The notes under the pieces were generated by a model. It was not told where the DNA came from. It ran no database searches and saw only the letters and a program-made list of their open reading frames with translations. Below, one piece after another: positions 1 through 5,501 of a stretch of 5,501 nucleotides of DNA. The DNA is from Alphaproteobacteria bacterium (GTDB lineage Bacteria; Pseudomonadota; Alphaproteobacteria; Rhizobiales; Xanthobacteraceae), in contig VAZS01000343.1 in assembly GCA_005884855.1 (NCBI GenBank), positions 1 to 5,501 of the forward strand, read 5' to 3'. Made by a program: the position numbers and the translations under genes. Every line of letters starts with the position of its first letter. Position 1 is the stretch's first letter.

Positions 1-643
1 AGGCATCATACGTGTAGAGCAGACCATCTTGGTTCCAGCCGACATTGGCCAGCGAGCTGTGGCGCCGGTTGAGGTCGAACTTAATCGCCCCCATACCTTT
101 TGCAAATCCAGCGGCATTCTCTGCCTCGTGAAAAACCCAGCCATCCGGCAGCACCGCGATCATTCGGTGTTCCTCATCGGTGACCGGATTGCGGATGGGT
201 TCGCTGCGCGCCTGCACGACGCCAGCAATGTCGACGGTGGCGCGACGCTTCTCCAAGTTCCAGTCGAAGCCAATCGTCGCAAACAGCGGGTCCTTGATCG
301 TCTCGATGATTGTCGAGAAGATCTGAAACATCGTACCCTTCGGCTGATCCTCGCCCGAGAGGATGTAAAACAGCGCAGTCCGTTGTGCTTCGGTAGCGCG
401 CTCATCGACGATGGGCTGCAAGACGCCCTGGCCGTGATGGATGGCGCGCGGAAAGTAGAACGTGGCGACTACTGCCAGGTCGTCCAGCGGCACCTCCTCG
501 CAGTGGCCCTTGTCGATCTTGAACGCAACAAGACCGGTACAGTGGCCATAAGTCGGATCAGCCATCGATTCGCAAGGACAACCTAAATCGCAGCTGCAGT
601 ACTCGACGTACTTACCTTCGATCTGCCATTTCTTTCCTGCCAT
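1..643 (-). CDS. DUF1326 domain protein (3' end cut by window edge)
   Basis: The minus-strand frame starts at ATG 643 and stays open to base 1, giving 214 residues without a stop; the stop lies outside the window. The start is supported by a GGGAGGA ribosome binding site six bases upstream. The protein opens MAGKKWQIEGKYVEYCSC and carries a cysteine cluster C16-x-C18-xxx-C22-P-C24, followed by a PTYGHC stretch (C35) and C48. This is the N-terminal signature of the DUF1326 family as I know it, and the visible length is close to the usual family length of about 200-215 residues. There is no signal peptide or membrane segment, so it is probably cytoplasmic. The clustered cysteines suggest metal binding, but the function is not established. 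In many genomes DUF1326 genes sit next to a DUF2182 membrane protein gene; any such partner would lie beyond the left edge. The gene is separated from the cyclase gene upstream by 500 bp, so it is probably transcribed on its own. I am confident that it is a gene and of the family, not of the role. Confidence 0.9.
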   Translation of the reverse strand, partial: MAGKKWQIEGKYVEYCSCDLGCPCESMADPTYGHCTGLVAFKIDKGHCEEVPLDDLAVVATFYFPRAIHHGQGVLQPIVDERATEAQRTALFYILSGEDQPKGTMFQIFSTIIETIKDPLFATIGFDWNLEKRRATVDIAGVVQARSEPIRNPVTDEEHRMIAVLPDGWVFHEAENAAGFAKGMGAIKFDLNRRHSSLANVGWNQDGLLYTYDA

Positions 644-649
644 GTTCTG

Positions 650-656
650 TCCTCCC
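650..656 (-). promoter_or_regulatory. Ribosome binding site of the DUF1326 gene
   Basis: The minus strand reads GGGAGGA, then CAGAAC, then ATG. This near-perfect anti-Shine-Dalgarno match with a six-base spacer fixes the DUF1326 start at 643. It also supports the reading frame independently of homology. Confidence 0.8.
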
Positions 657-1003
657 GTGGCGTTTGTTCTTTTTGGAGCTGTCGCGCAGCGACCAAGCTG
701 GCCGAGCGCTGACAACGTATCATCAGCTTCGGCGCGAACCAACGGCAACGGCGGTAGCGGCGAAGGTTGGAACATGCCCGCCGGCGGGTCCGTTGCGCTT
801 CACAAGTCGTGTGACCTGATCGACCGGATGAATCAGCCAAGCGGCGTGGGTCTGGGCAGCGAAACAGATCACCGCGCCGATCCTGCCCCCTCGGGGGCCG
901 CCAATCTTCGCCCTCTTCGCCGTACCTGGCAAGGTCGTGGAACCGCTATCCGGCGAATGTCGGATTTCTACCCGATTCAGGCATTTCTGCGCGCCCGATC
1001 CGA

Positions 1004-1086
1004 TGACCGGTTAGTTGGCAAATCCGGCCGACAGCCTACGCATGCGCCGATCCCAGCCGTTCGAATGCCCGTGGATTAACCGGTCA
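1004..1086. repeat. Spaced 10-bp inverted repeat
   Basis: TGACCGGTTA at 1004-1013 is the exact reverse complement of TAACCGGTCA at 1077-1086, with 63 bases between. Each arm also contains the palindromic core ACCGGT. It could be a pair of binding sites for a dimeric regulator, a fossil of element ends, or chance. No recombinase or other gene lies between the arms. Confidence 0.4.
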
Positions 1087-1119
1087 GATCGACCGACAGC
1101 CATGATCCGCTTCTGCTTT

Positions 1120-1137
1120 GGCCGAGATGATCTCGCC
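1120..1137 (-). terminator. Stem-loop just after the large cyclase gene, without U-tract
   Basis: On the minus strand GGCGAGA and TCTCGGCC can pair, with one bulged G and a three-base loop, starting nine bases past the TAG stop at 1146-1148. No T-run follows, so it is not a classical intrinsic terminator. It could stabilise the mRNA 3' end or mark a Rho-dependent end. Confidence 0.25.
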
Positions 1138-1145
1138 GCGCGCGC

Positions 1146-4100
1146 CTACGTCAGCGCATCGAGTAGCGCCTTCGCCTCTTTTAAGTCGGCGGTGTCGAAG
1201 CCTTCGGTGAACCAACCGTAGACAGGGGCCAACAGCTCTCGTGCTTCGGCTCGGCGGTTTCGCTCGCCCCACAGCCGCGCGAGGTCGGTTGCCGCCCGCA
1301 ATTCCAGCGATTTTGCCTGCTGCTTCCGCGCGACCGCGAGTGCCTGCTGCAGAGAGGCTTGCGCTTCTTCGATCCGATTTTCGGCCCACAGCATGTGGCC
1401 ATTGACCCGATGAATTTCTGCTTCCCATACCTTCTCGCCGGTCGCTTCGATCCGGGCAAAGGCTTCGCTCAACGGCGACTCTGCTTCGTGCCAAGCGCCC
1501 TGCCGGATCAATGCCTCCGCAAAGGTCGACAGGCCGAAAGCGTGCCACGCAATGAGCCTCAAATTCCCGGAGGCGAATGCGGCGCGAAGCATTGCAACTG
1601 TGTCGGTGGTGGCGCCCTGTTCGAGCTGGGCCGCTCCACGCAAGAACGCCGGTTCGATGATGTAGGAGAGCCGCTGTTCCGCGCGCAAGTTTTCGACCGC
1701 GCCGATGTAAGCGAGAGCGTTTTCCGGCTCACGCCGATGCAGATGAACATGCGCGGCATATTCGAGAGCAACTTCGCGGGTGAACGGATGTGCGATCCGG
1801 TCGGCCAGCGCCACCCCTTCTGCGGCGGCGGCAGCAGCCCTGTCGGGGAAGCCCAGGAACCAATCCAGCTGGGCGGCGGTATAGACCGCGCAGGCCCCGG
1901 GGTCGTGCCCGCCGTAGATGAAACGGTGCGAGTGGTGTTCCTCCGGATCGTAAAGGCGGCTCCCCTCGATAGTGTGCGCGCGAGCCTCTGTCAGTTCCCC
2001 GCGGAAAAACCCGGTCGTCCAAGCGCTGTGATGCGCCTGAAGATGGAAGCCGTCGTTCTCCCCCCGGCCGGCCAATTGCAGCAACTCGTTGGAGAAAACA
2101 CGGGCATCGCGTGTGATGCCCAACGCTCCTTTGTTTTGCCAGAGCCCGAAAGTCGCCTGGAACCGCTGGCGCTCATTGCCGCGCTTCTCGGCAAGCTCGC
2201 GGGAGCGCGCATAGGCCTCCGGTACGGAGGGCGAACTCATCCCCCGCACCGTGATGTAGGAGACGCCGAGCGCCAGTCGCAACTCGATCTCGCGGTCGTC
2301 GCGTTCCGGGCCCTCCGGCAAGGTTGAGAGCAGCGCGAGGCCGCGTTCAAGATGGGCAATTGCCTCCGGATGCGCCAGCTTGCCGGCGGCGCGCTGCCCG
2401 GCCTTCAGCCACTGCTCCACCGCACGATCATTCGCCCCCGCGGCCTGCAGGTGGTGCGCGAGCAATTCTGGCTGCCGCTCGGCAAGGTCGGCGAAGTCGC
2501 CTTCCAGCACCTCGGCGACGCGCGCGTGCAGCTCCTGGCGGCGGGTGCGCAGCAGCGTGCCGTAGGCGGTGTCCTGCACCAGCGCGTGCTTGAACAGGTA
2601 CGACGATTGCGGCGGCACGCCGCGACAGAACAGCAGCCCGGCATCGGTCAGCAGCCCGAGCCCGGCGCGCAACTCCGCCTCCGGCCGCTGCGCCACCGGC
2701 TCGATCAGTTCGTAGCTGAATTCTCGACCGAGCACCGCACCGATCTGCGCGATTTCCCGCGCCGCGCCGCCGATCCGGTCGAGCCGGGCAGTCAGCGAGG
2801 CGTGCAGGGTCGCCGGAACCGCCAGCGCGGATACCGGGGTTGCCGACAGCACCGCCGCCAAGCGGTCTTCCTGACCGACGTGTTCCAGCACTGCCTTGGT
2901 CAGTTCCTCGACGAACAGCGGCACGCCATCGGTGCGCTCGACGATCTCGGCGACGACCTCGCTGCCGAGCGGCGCGTTGCCGGCGATGCCGAGAACCAGC
3001 GCGCCAACCTCCCGACCGCCGAGCCGGTTCAGCGCGAAGCTCGTCACATGCGGCTGGCCGCCCCACGGCGCCTGAAACTCAGGCCGAAAGGTGATGACCA
3101 GCAGCACCGGCAAGTGCTTGACCCGCTCGACCATCAGATCGAGCAATTCGCGTGATGTCGGATCGATCCAGTGCGCGTCCTCGAAGACCCCCAGCACGGG
3201 CTTGTGCCGTGACAGTTCTGCCAGCTGGTGCAGCAGCGCCTCGAACAGCCGCTCGCGCTTGCGCTGCGGACTAAGGTTCAACGCGGCCGCGGCATTCGGC
3301 AGTGACAGCAATTCGGCGAGGAGTTCGAAATCGTCGTCCGCGCCGCCCGATGAGAGCAGTGTATGCGCCTTGCTCCGCCGCTGGTCGGCAGCGTCGCCGC
3401 GGGCAAACCCTGCTGCGGCCTCGATCCGCGCGATCGTCGGGTAAAGCACGCTATCCTGATGATGCGGCGAGCAGAACCAGCGCAGCCTCGTATGCGGTTC
3501 GTCAGCGATCATGTCGGAGAGGGCCGCAGTCAATCGCGACTTGCCGATGCCCGGCTCACCCGACACCAGCACCACCCGGCCTTCGCCGGTCTTGGCCTGT
3601 TGCCAGCGGCGCAGCGCCAGCTCCAGTTCCTCATCACGACCGACCAGCGGCGTCGCGTCCGAACGCAGCGCCTCGAAGCGGCTGACCGCGCCGCTCTCTC
3701 CAATAACCCGCCATGCGCGCTGCGGCTCGGCAAACCCGGCGAGCGGCTGCGCCCCGAGGTCTTCCAGATCGAACAGCGCGCCGACGTGGCGGCGCGTGCC
3801 GTCCGCGATGACTAGTGTACCTGGCGCGGCAAGTCCCTCCACTCGGGCCGCGAGGTTCGGCGTTTCGCCGACGACCCCGCGCTCCTGGCTGGCGCCCGCG
3901 CCGATCAGGTCGCCGACCACGACCAGCCCGGTGGCGGCGCCGACATGGATTTGCAGCTTTTCGGGCGTGTCGAGCCGGGCGATCGCGTCGAGCAGCGCCA
4001 GCCCGGCGCGGACCGCCCGCTCGGCGTCGTCTTCGTGCGCCTCGGGATATCCGAAATAGACCAGCACGCCGTCGCCCATGTATTTGGCGACGAACCCGGC

Positions 4101-4478
4101 AAAGCGGCCAACAGTTTCGGCAACGACGCGATGATAGGCGCCGATCACCTCGCGCAAATCCTCCGGATCGAGCCGTGATGCCAGCGCGGTCGAGCCAACC
4201 AGGTCGCAGAACATTACGGTGATTTGCCGCCGCTCCGCCTCGCGCGCCGGCGCGGCAGCTTCCGCTGGAGCAGGCGTCTCGGTTGGCATCGCCGCACCCT
4301 CCGACAGCAGGGCGATCGCGTCGAGCAGCCGTCGGCGGTGGCCAATCGACGCAACGCCCAACTCGCGCAGGTCGTCCGCGGTCAGTCTCCGCAGAACATC
4401 CGCGTCGATATCGTTGTCGCGAAAAGCCCCCTCGTATTGAGCGAAGCCGAGTTCGCGCAACCATGCGGCAATGTCCAT
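1146..4478 (-). CDS. SAM domain / class III cyclase / AAA ATPase / TPR signalling protein
   Basis: This 1110-residue protein combines four modules. Residues 1-58 (MDIAAWLRELGF...) form a SAM domain, a protein-protein interaction helix bundle. Residues about 84-260 are a class III nucleotide cyclase, which makes a cyclic nucleotide from NTP. It has metal-binding D92 (FCDLVGST) and D136 (KYMGDGV), base-contacting K132, and transition-state N208 and R212 (PNLAAR). The canonical purine-selecting Asp position, seven before N208, is Gly201. Residues about 277-470 are an AAA_16/STAND-type ATPase with Walker A GEPGIGKSR (307-315) and Walker B VFEDAHWID (431-439). The stretch 550-660 resembles the winged-helix part seen after such ATPases (FKHALVQDTAYGTLLR, 629-644). 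About 670-1105 is a TPR-like alpha-solenoid, probably the sensor arm. No signal peptide or membrane helix is seen, so it should be cytoplasmic. ATG 4478 was chosen over an in-frame TTG at 4505 because GAGGGG sits six bases before it. The architecture is common in Bradyrhizobium-type genomes; the activating signal is unknown. Whether the product is cAMP is inferred. Confidence 0.93.
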   Translation of the reverse strand: MDIAAWLRELGFAQYEGAFRDNDIDADVLRRLTADDLRELGVASIGHRRRLLDAIALLSEGAAMPTETPAPAEAAAPAREAERRQITVMFCDLVGSTALASRLDPEDLREVIGAYHRVVAETVGRFAGFVAKYMGDGVLVYFGYPEAHEDDAERAVRAGLALLDAIARLDTPEKLQIHVGAATGLVVVGDLIGAGASQERGVVGETPNLAARVEGLAAPGTLVIADGTRRHVGALFDLEDLGAQPLAGFAEPQRAWRVIGESGAVSRFEALRSDATPLVGRDEELELALRRWQQAKTGEGRVVLVSGEPGIGKSRLTAALSDMIADEPHTRLRWFCSPHHQDSVLYPTIARIEAAAGFARGDAADQRRSKAHTLLSSGGADDDFELLAELLSLPNAAAALNLSPQRKRERLFEALLHQLAELSRHKPVLGVFEDAHWIDPTSRELLDLMVERVKHLPVLLVITFRPEFQAPWGGQPHVTSFALNRLGGREVGALVLGIAGNAPLGSEVVAEIVERTDGVPLFVEELTKAVLEHVGQEDRLAAVLSATPVSALAVPATLHASLTARLDRIGGAAREIAQIGAVLGREFSYELIEPVAQRPEAELRAGLGLLTDAGLLFCRGVPPQSSYLFKHALVQDTAYGTLLRTRRQELHARVAEVLEGDFADLAERQPELLAHHLQAAGANDRAVEQWLKAGQRAAGKLAHPEAIAHLERGLALLSTLPEGPERDDREIELRLALGVSYITVRGMSSPSVPEAYARSRELAEKRGNERQRFQATFGLWQNKGALGITRDARVFSNELLQLAGRGENDGFHLQAHHSAWTTGFFRGELTEARAHTIEGSRLYDPEEHHSHRFIYGGHDPGACAVYTAAQLDWFLGFPDRAAAAAAEGVALADRIAHPFTREVALEYAAHVHLHRREPENALAYIGAVENLRAEQRLSYIIEPAFLRGAAQLEQGATTDTVAMLRAAFASGNLRLIAWHAFGLSTFAEALIRQGAWHEAESPLSEAFARIEATGEKVWEAEIHRVNGHMLWAENRIEEAQASLQQALAVARKQQAKSLELRAATDLARLWGERNRRAEARELLAPVYGWFTEGFDTADLKEAKALLDALT

Positions 4479-4484
4479 CGGATG

Positions 4485-4490
4485 CCCCTC
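4485..4490 (-). promoter_or_regulatory. Ribosome binding site deciding the cyclase start at 4478
   Basis: The minus strand reads GAGGGG-CATCCG-ATG, a purine-rich Shine-Dalgarno with a six-base spacer. The alternative TTG at 4505 would put this motif inside the coding sequence and add nine residues (starting MPNRDEGHP) that precede the SAM domain. Confidence 0.7.
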
Positions 4491-4537
4491 ATCTCGGTTC
4501 GGCAAGCGGCGCCGTCACGAGAACTTTGATCGGAGCG

Positions 4538-4550
4538 ATATTAGTCTAAT
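4538..4550 (-). promoter_or_regulatory. AT-rich palindrome with -10-like TAATAT upstream of the large cyclase gene
   Basis: ATTAGTCTAAT (4540-4550) is an 11-base perfect palindrome about 60 bases before the start codon, an AT-rich island in a GC-rich leader. On the minus strand it overlaps TAATAT (4543-4538), a good match to a sigma-70 -10 box. The sequence 16-18 bases further upstream does not resemble a -35 box. If it is a promoter it may depend on an activator bound nearby. This is a weak call from sequence shape only. Confidence 0.3.
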
Positions 4551-4707
4551 CGGACGCGGGGGACGATATTTCCTCCCAAGCTCCGCAAGCTGCTCGGATC
4601 GTGCTTGTTCGATCGCGCGAGTGTCTGAGGGCAGGCCATGGCAATCTCGTTTTCCCTCCCTTTCTGAGCCGTTGGGGCGTGTCAGGCAAGGTCTAAAAAG
4701 GGGGCAA

Positions 4708-4745
4708 AAGCGGAAGCTGCCGATTGCAAATATGGGCTTCCGCTT
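4708..4745 (-). repeat. Inverted-repeat hairpin, Rhizobiales-style intergenic repeat / possible terminator
   Basis: AAGCGGAAGC (4708-4717) and GCTTCCGCTT (4736-4745) are exact reverse complements around an 18-base loop. Read on the minus strand, the second arm runs into TTTTGCCCCCTTTTT, so the element could act as a leaky intrinsic terminator for transcription arriving from the cyclase gene at 5089. The flanking minus-strand text starting at 4763 (ATGTCAGCTCTCGGCG, encoding MSALGAKRK) resembles the much-repeated intergenic elements of Bradyrhizobium and relatives, which carry TTCCGCTTTTG and spurious MSALGQKR-type frames. That resemblance is from memory, not from a search. Confidence 0.5.
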
Positions 4746-4857
4746 AGCGCCGAGAGCTGACATTTCGACGCGTCGTCGGTAGACGGCTCAAGACGACCCT
4801 AAGCGGAGGTTCGACCAAGCCTCGCCCTTGCCAAAACCGGCCATTCGCCCGTGCCTC

Positions 4858-4990
4858 TTCGATGACCTCGGCCCGGCCGAGGAGACTTTGCGGTTCGCTC
4901 ATGCCGAGCGCCTTCGTCCTCTTGAGATTTGATGACCAGCTCGAATTTGGGCGGTTGCTCTACGGGCAGATCGGCGCCTTTCAAAATCCC
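4858..4990 (-). pseudogene. Frameshifted C-terminal remnant of an ABC transporter substrate-binding protein (ABC_sub_bind type)
   Basis: On the minus strand from 4990 one frame reads GILKGADLPVEQPPKFELVI. It then shifts by one base at an AAA run (4928-4930) and continues as NLKRTKALGMSEPQSLLGRA and then EVIE, ending at 4858. Joined, this matches the very conserved C-terminus of ABC_sub_bind (PF04392) periplasmic proteins, typically ILKGAKPADLPVEQPTKFEL followed by VINLKTAKALG, a PxSLLxRADEVIE stretch and the stop. Compared with that consensus it lacks about three residues after ILKGA, has one inserted base, lacks one residue near the end and has lost the stop after EVIE. Nothing upstream of 4990 resembles the rest of the roughly 320-residue protein, so only this tail survives. 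It lies directly downstream of the cyclase stop at 5089 and marks an old rearrangement or gene loss. The family match rests on remembered consensus; the frameshift is visible in the sequence. Confidence 0.75.
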
Positions 4991-5088
4991 GCGCTTGCGC
5001 GCAGCGAACTGATCGAAGGCATCCTGCCGCCCAGAAGCAGAAGAGTCCCGCCTTTCCACCGAAAGTGCCGACCAAGCGGTCCCCCTTG

Positions 5089-5501
5089 TTAGGGGATCTG
5101 ATAGACGGCGACTTCCTCGGCGATGCCCCGTATCGTGCGCTGCTGCGCAACCGGTGCCAGCCCGTTGGATGCGAGTAAAGCGGACACCTGCGGGTCGGTT
5201 ATGACCGGGCGTGTTGCCAGTATCGCGCGCGAGTCGGCGAGGGCCTGGACGCGGGCAGCGACGTTCACCGTCGTACCGAAATAGTCTTGGCGGTCATTGA
5301 GCAGCACGACTAGGCACGGTCCCGCATGGATTCCGATTTTCAGGGAAAGGTCTTCATGACCGTGCCGTTCATTCAGCGCGTGCATCGCTTCACGCATGCG
5401 TAGCGCGGCAGCGACGGCGCGGCCAGGAGTCGGAAAGGTCGCCATCACGGCATCGCCGATCGTCTTGACCACAGCACCGGTCTCGGCGGCTACGATCTCG
5501 G
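5089..5501 (-). CDS. Class III adenylate cyclase, C-terminal part (5' end cut by window edge)
   Basis: The frame enters from the right edge (first full codon 5499-5497) and ends at TAA 5091-5089, giving 137 visible residues that begin EIVAAETGAVVKTIGDAVMA. A GTG at 5472 is an ordinary internal valine, not a start. The visible part is the second half of a class III cyclase domain: K and D of VKTIGDAVMATF (second metal Asp, bases 5454-5452), a KIGIHAGPC strand, and QDYFGTTVNVAARVQ. The last motif supplies the Asp seven residues before the transition-state Asn, and the Arg four after it. Lys plus Asp is the adenine-selecting pair, so cAMP is the expected product. The first metal Asp would lie just outside the window. 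The domain ends in GIAEEVAVYQIP, so it is the C-terminal domain. Proteins with this cyclase sequence often have an N-terminal DUF5939-like region; that part is not visible here. It lies on the same strand as the large cyclase, 610 bp upstream of it. Confidence 0.92.
   Translation of the reverse strand, partial: EIVAAETGAVVKTIGDAVMATFPTPGRAVAAALRMREAMHALNERHGHEDLSLKIGIHAGPCLVVLLNDRQDYFGTTVNVAARVQALADSRAILATRPVITDPQVSALLASNGLAPVAQQRTIRGIAEEVAVYQIP

Larger units (their letters stand above)
644..1145. other. Long intergenic region, no convincing gene
   Basis: These 502 bases separate the stop of the large cyclase from the start of the DUF1326 gene. Open frames exist on both strands (for example plus 642-1079 and minus 723-932). 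They lack a supported start, show no recognisable family motif and have the Arg/Pro/Ala-rich composition of chance frames in GC-rich DNA. Structures seen are a 12-bp palindrome CCCGCCGGCGGG (777-788), a GCCCCC-TC-GGGGGC inverted repeat (885-898), a spaced 10-bp inverted repeat (1004-1013 with 1077-1086), a 9-bp direct repeat CCGACAGCC (1028-1036 and 1093-1101) and a stem-loop at 1120-1137. The region should include the promoter of the DUF1326 gene, but I could not pick out a convincing -35/-10 pair. Confidence 0.6.

Noticed and set aside
29..586. 185-codon plus-strand open frame
   Set aside because: It is antisense to the DUF1326 gene, which has a good ribosome binding site and a recognisable cysteine motif; the plus frame has no family features.
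885..898. GCCCCC-TC-GGGGGC inverted repeat as an intrinsic terminator
   Set aside because: No T-tract on either side, and the two-base loop limits stem formation; it is listed only as a structure in the gap.
723..932. Minus-strand frame of 69 codons ahead of the DUF1326 gene
   Set aside because: It needs a TTG start with no Shine-Dalgarno, is not recognisable and ends 80 bases before the DUF1326 start.
642..1079. Plus-strand frame of 145 codons in the intergenic region
   Set aside because: It starts on the DUF1326 start region, lacks a ribosome binding site I can see and shows no family signature.
1359..3155. Long plus-strand frames (1359-2327, 2352-3155) and several minus-strand frames inside the large cyclase
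   Set aside because: They are shadows of the 1110-residue protein, whose domains and motifs are continuous through the whole stretch; the shadows are rich in Arg, Pro and Ala without any motif.
4479..4505. TTG 4505 as the start of the large cyclase
   Set aside because: ATG 4478 has a GAGGGG six bases upstream and begins right at the SAM domain.
4541..4639. Minus-strand 32-codon frame beginning MACPQTLARS
   Set aside because: The nearest purine-rich stretch is about 14 bases from the ATG, too far, and there is no other support.
4515..4763. Minus-strand frame beginning MSALGAKRK
   Set aside because: It resembles the spurious frames found in dispersed Rhizobiales intergenic repeats and runs through a hairpin; it is reported as a repeat, not a gene.
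4799..5092. Open frames on both strands (plus 4862-5092, minus 4799-5059)
   Set aside because: They cover the frameshifted remnant of an ABC substrate-binding protein; neither is an intact protein.
5082..5095. CCCCT-TGTT-AGGGG hairpin at the stop of the right-hand cyclase as a terminator
   Set aside because: The stem is only five base pairs, it overlaps the stop codon and no T-run follows on the minus strand.

Overview
The window is GC-rich DNA whose genes all lie on the minus strand, so gene order runs from right to left. The content suggests a Rhizobiales alphaproteobacterium, most likely Bradyrhizobium/Afipia-like. Grounds for this are a large SAM-cyclase-AAA-TPR signalling protein, a second class III cyclase beside it, a decayed fragment of an ABC_sub_bind-type periplasmic binding protein, and an intergenic inverted repeat of a style common in that group. 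The taxon is an inference from gene content, not something the sequence proves.

Layout in transcription order. (1) 5501-5089: the C-terminal part of a class III adenylate cyclase, cut by the right window edge. (2) 5088-4479: about 610 bp without an intact gene. It holds a frameshifted remnant of the C-terminus of an ABC transporter substrate-binding protein (about 4990-4858), a hairpin or intergenic repeat (4745-4708) with a T-rich 3' flank on the minus strand, and the leader of the next gene, with an AT-rich palindrome and a good ribosome binding site. (3) 4478-1146: a complete 1110-residue protein with a SAM domain, a class III cyclase catalytic domain, an AAA/STAND-type ATPase and a long TPR-like solenoid. 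(4) 1145-644: about 500 bp in which I find no convincing gene, only several short inverted repeats. (5) 643-1: a DUF1326 protein with a CxCxxxCxC cysteine cluster. Its frame is open all the way to the left window edge, so only the last residues and the stop are missing.

The two cyclases are neighbours on the same strand but are not obviously one operon, because the gap between them contains gene debris and a terminator-like hairpin. They belong to different subtypes. The right-hand one keeps both canonical adenine-selecting residues (Lys and Asp). The large one keeps the metal-binding and transition-state residues but has Gly where the canonical Asp would be. Both probably make a cyclic nucleotide, with the large protein gating this through its ATPase and TPR module. 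The DUF1326 gene has its own ribosome binding site and a long leader and is probably a separate transcription unit. I see no CRISPR array, tRNA, rRNA or intact mobile element, and no clear new multi-gene system. The most informative non-obvious items are the pseudogene remnant and the unlisted DUF1326 gene.
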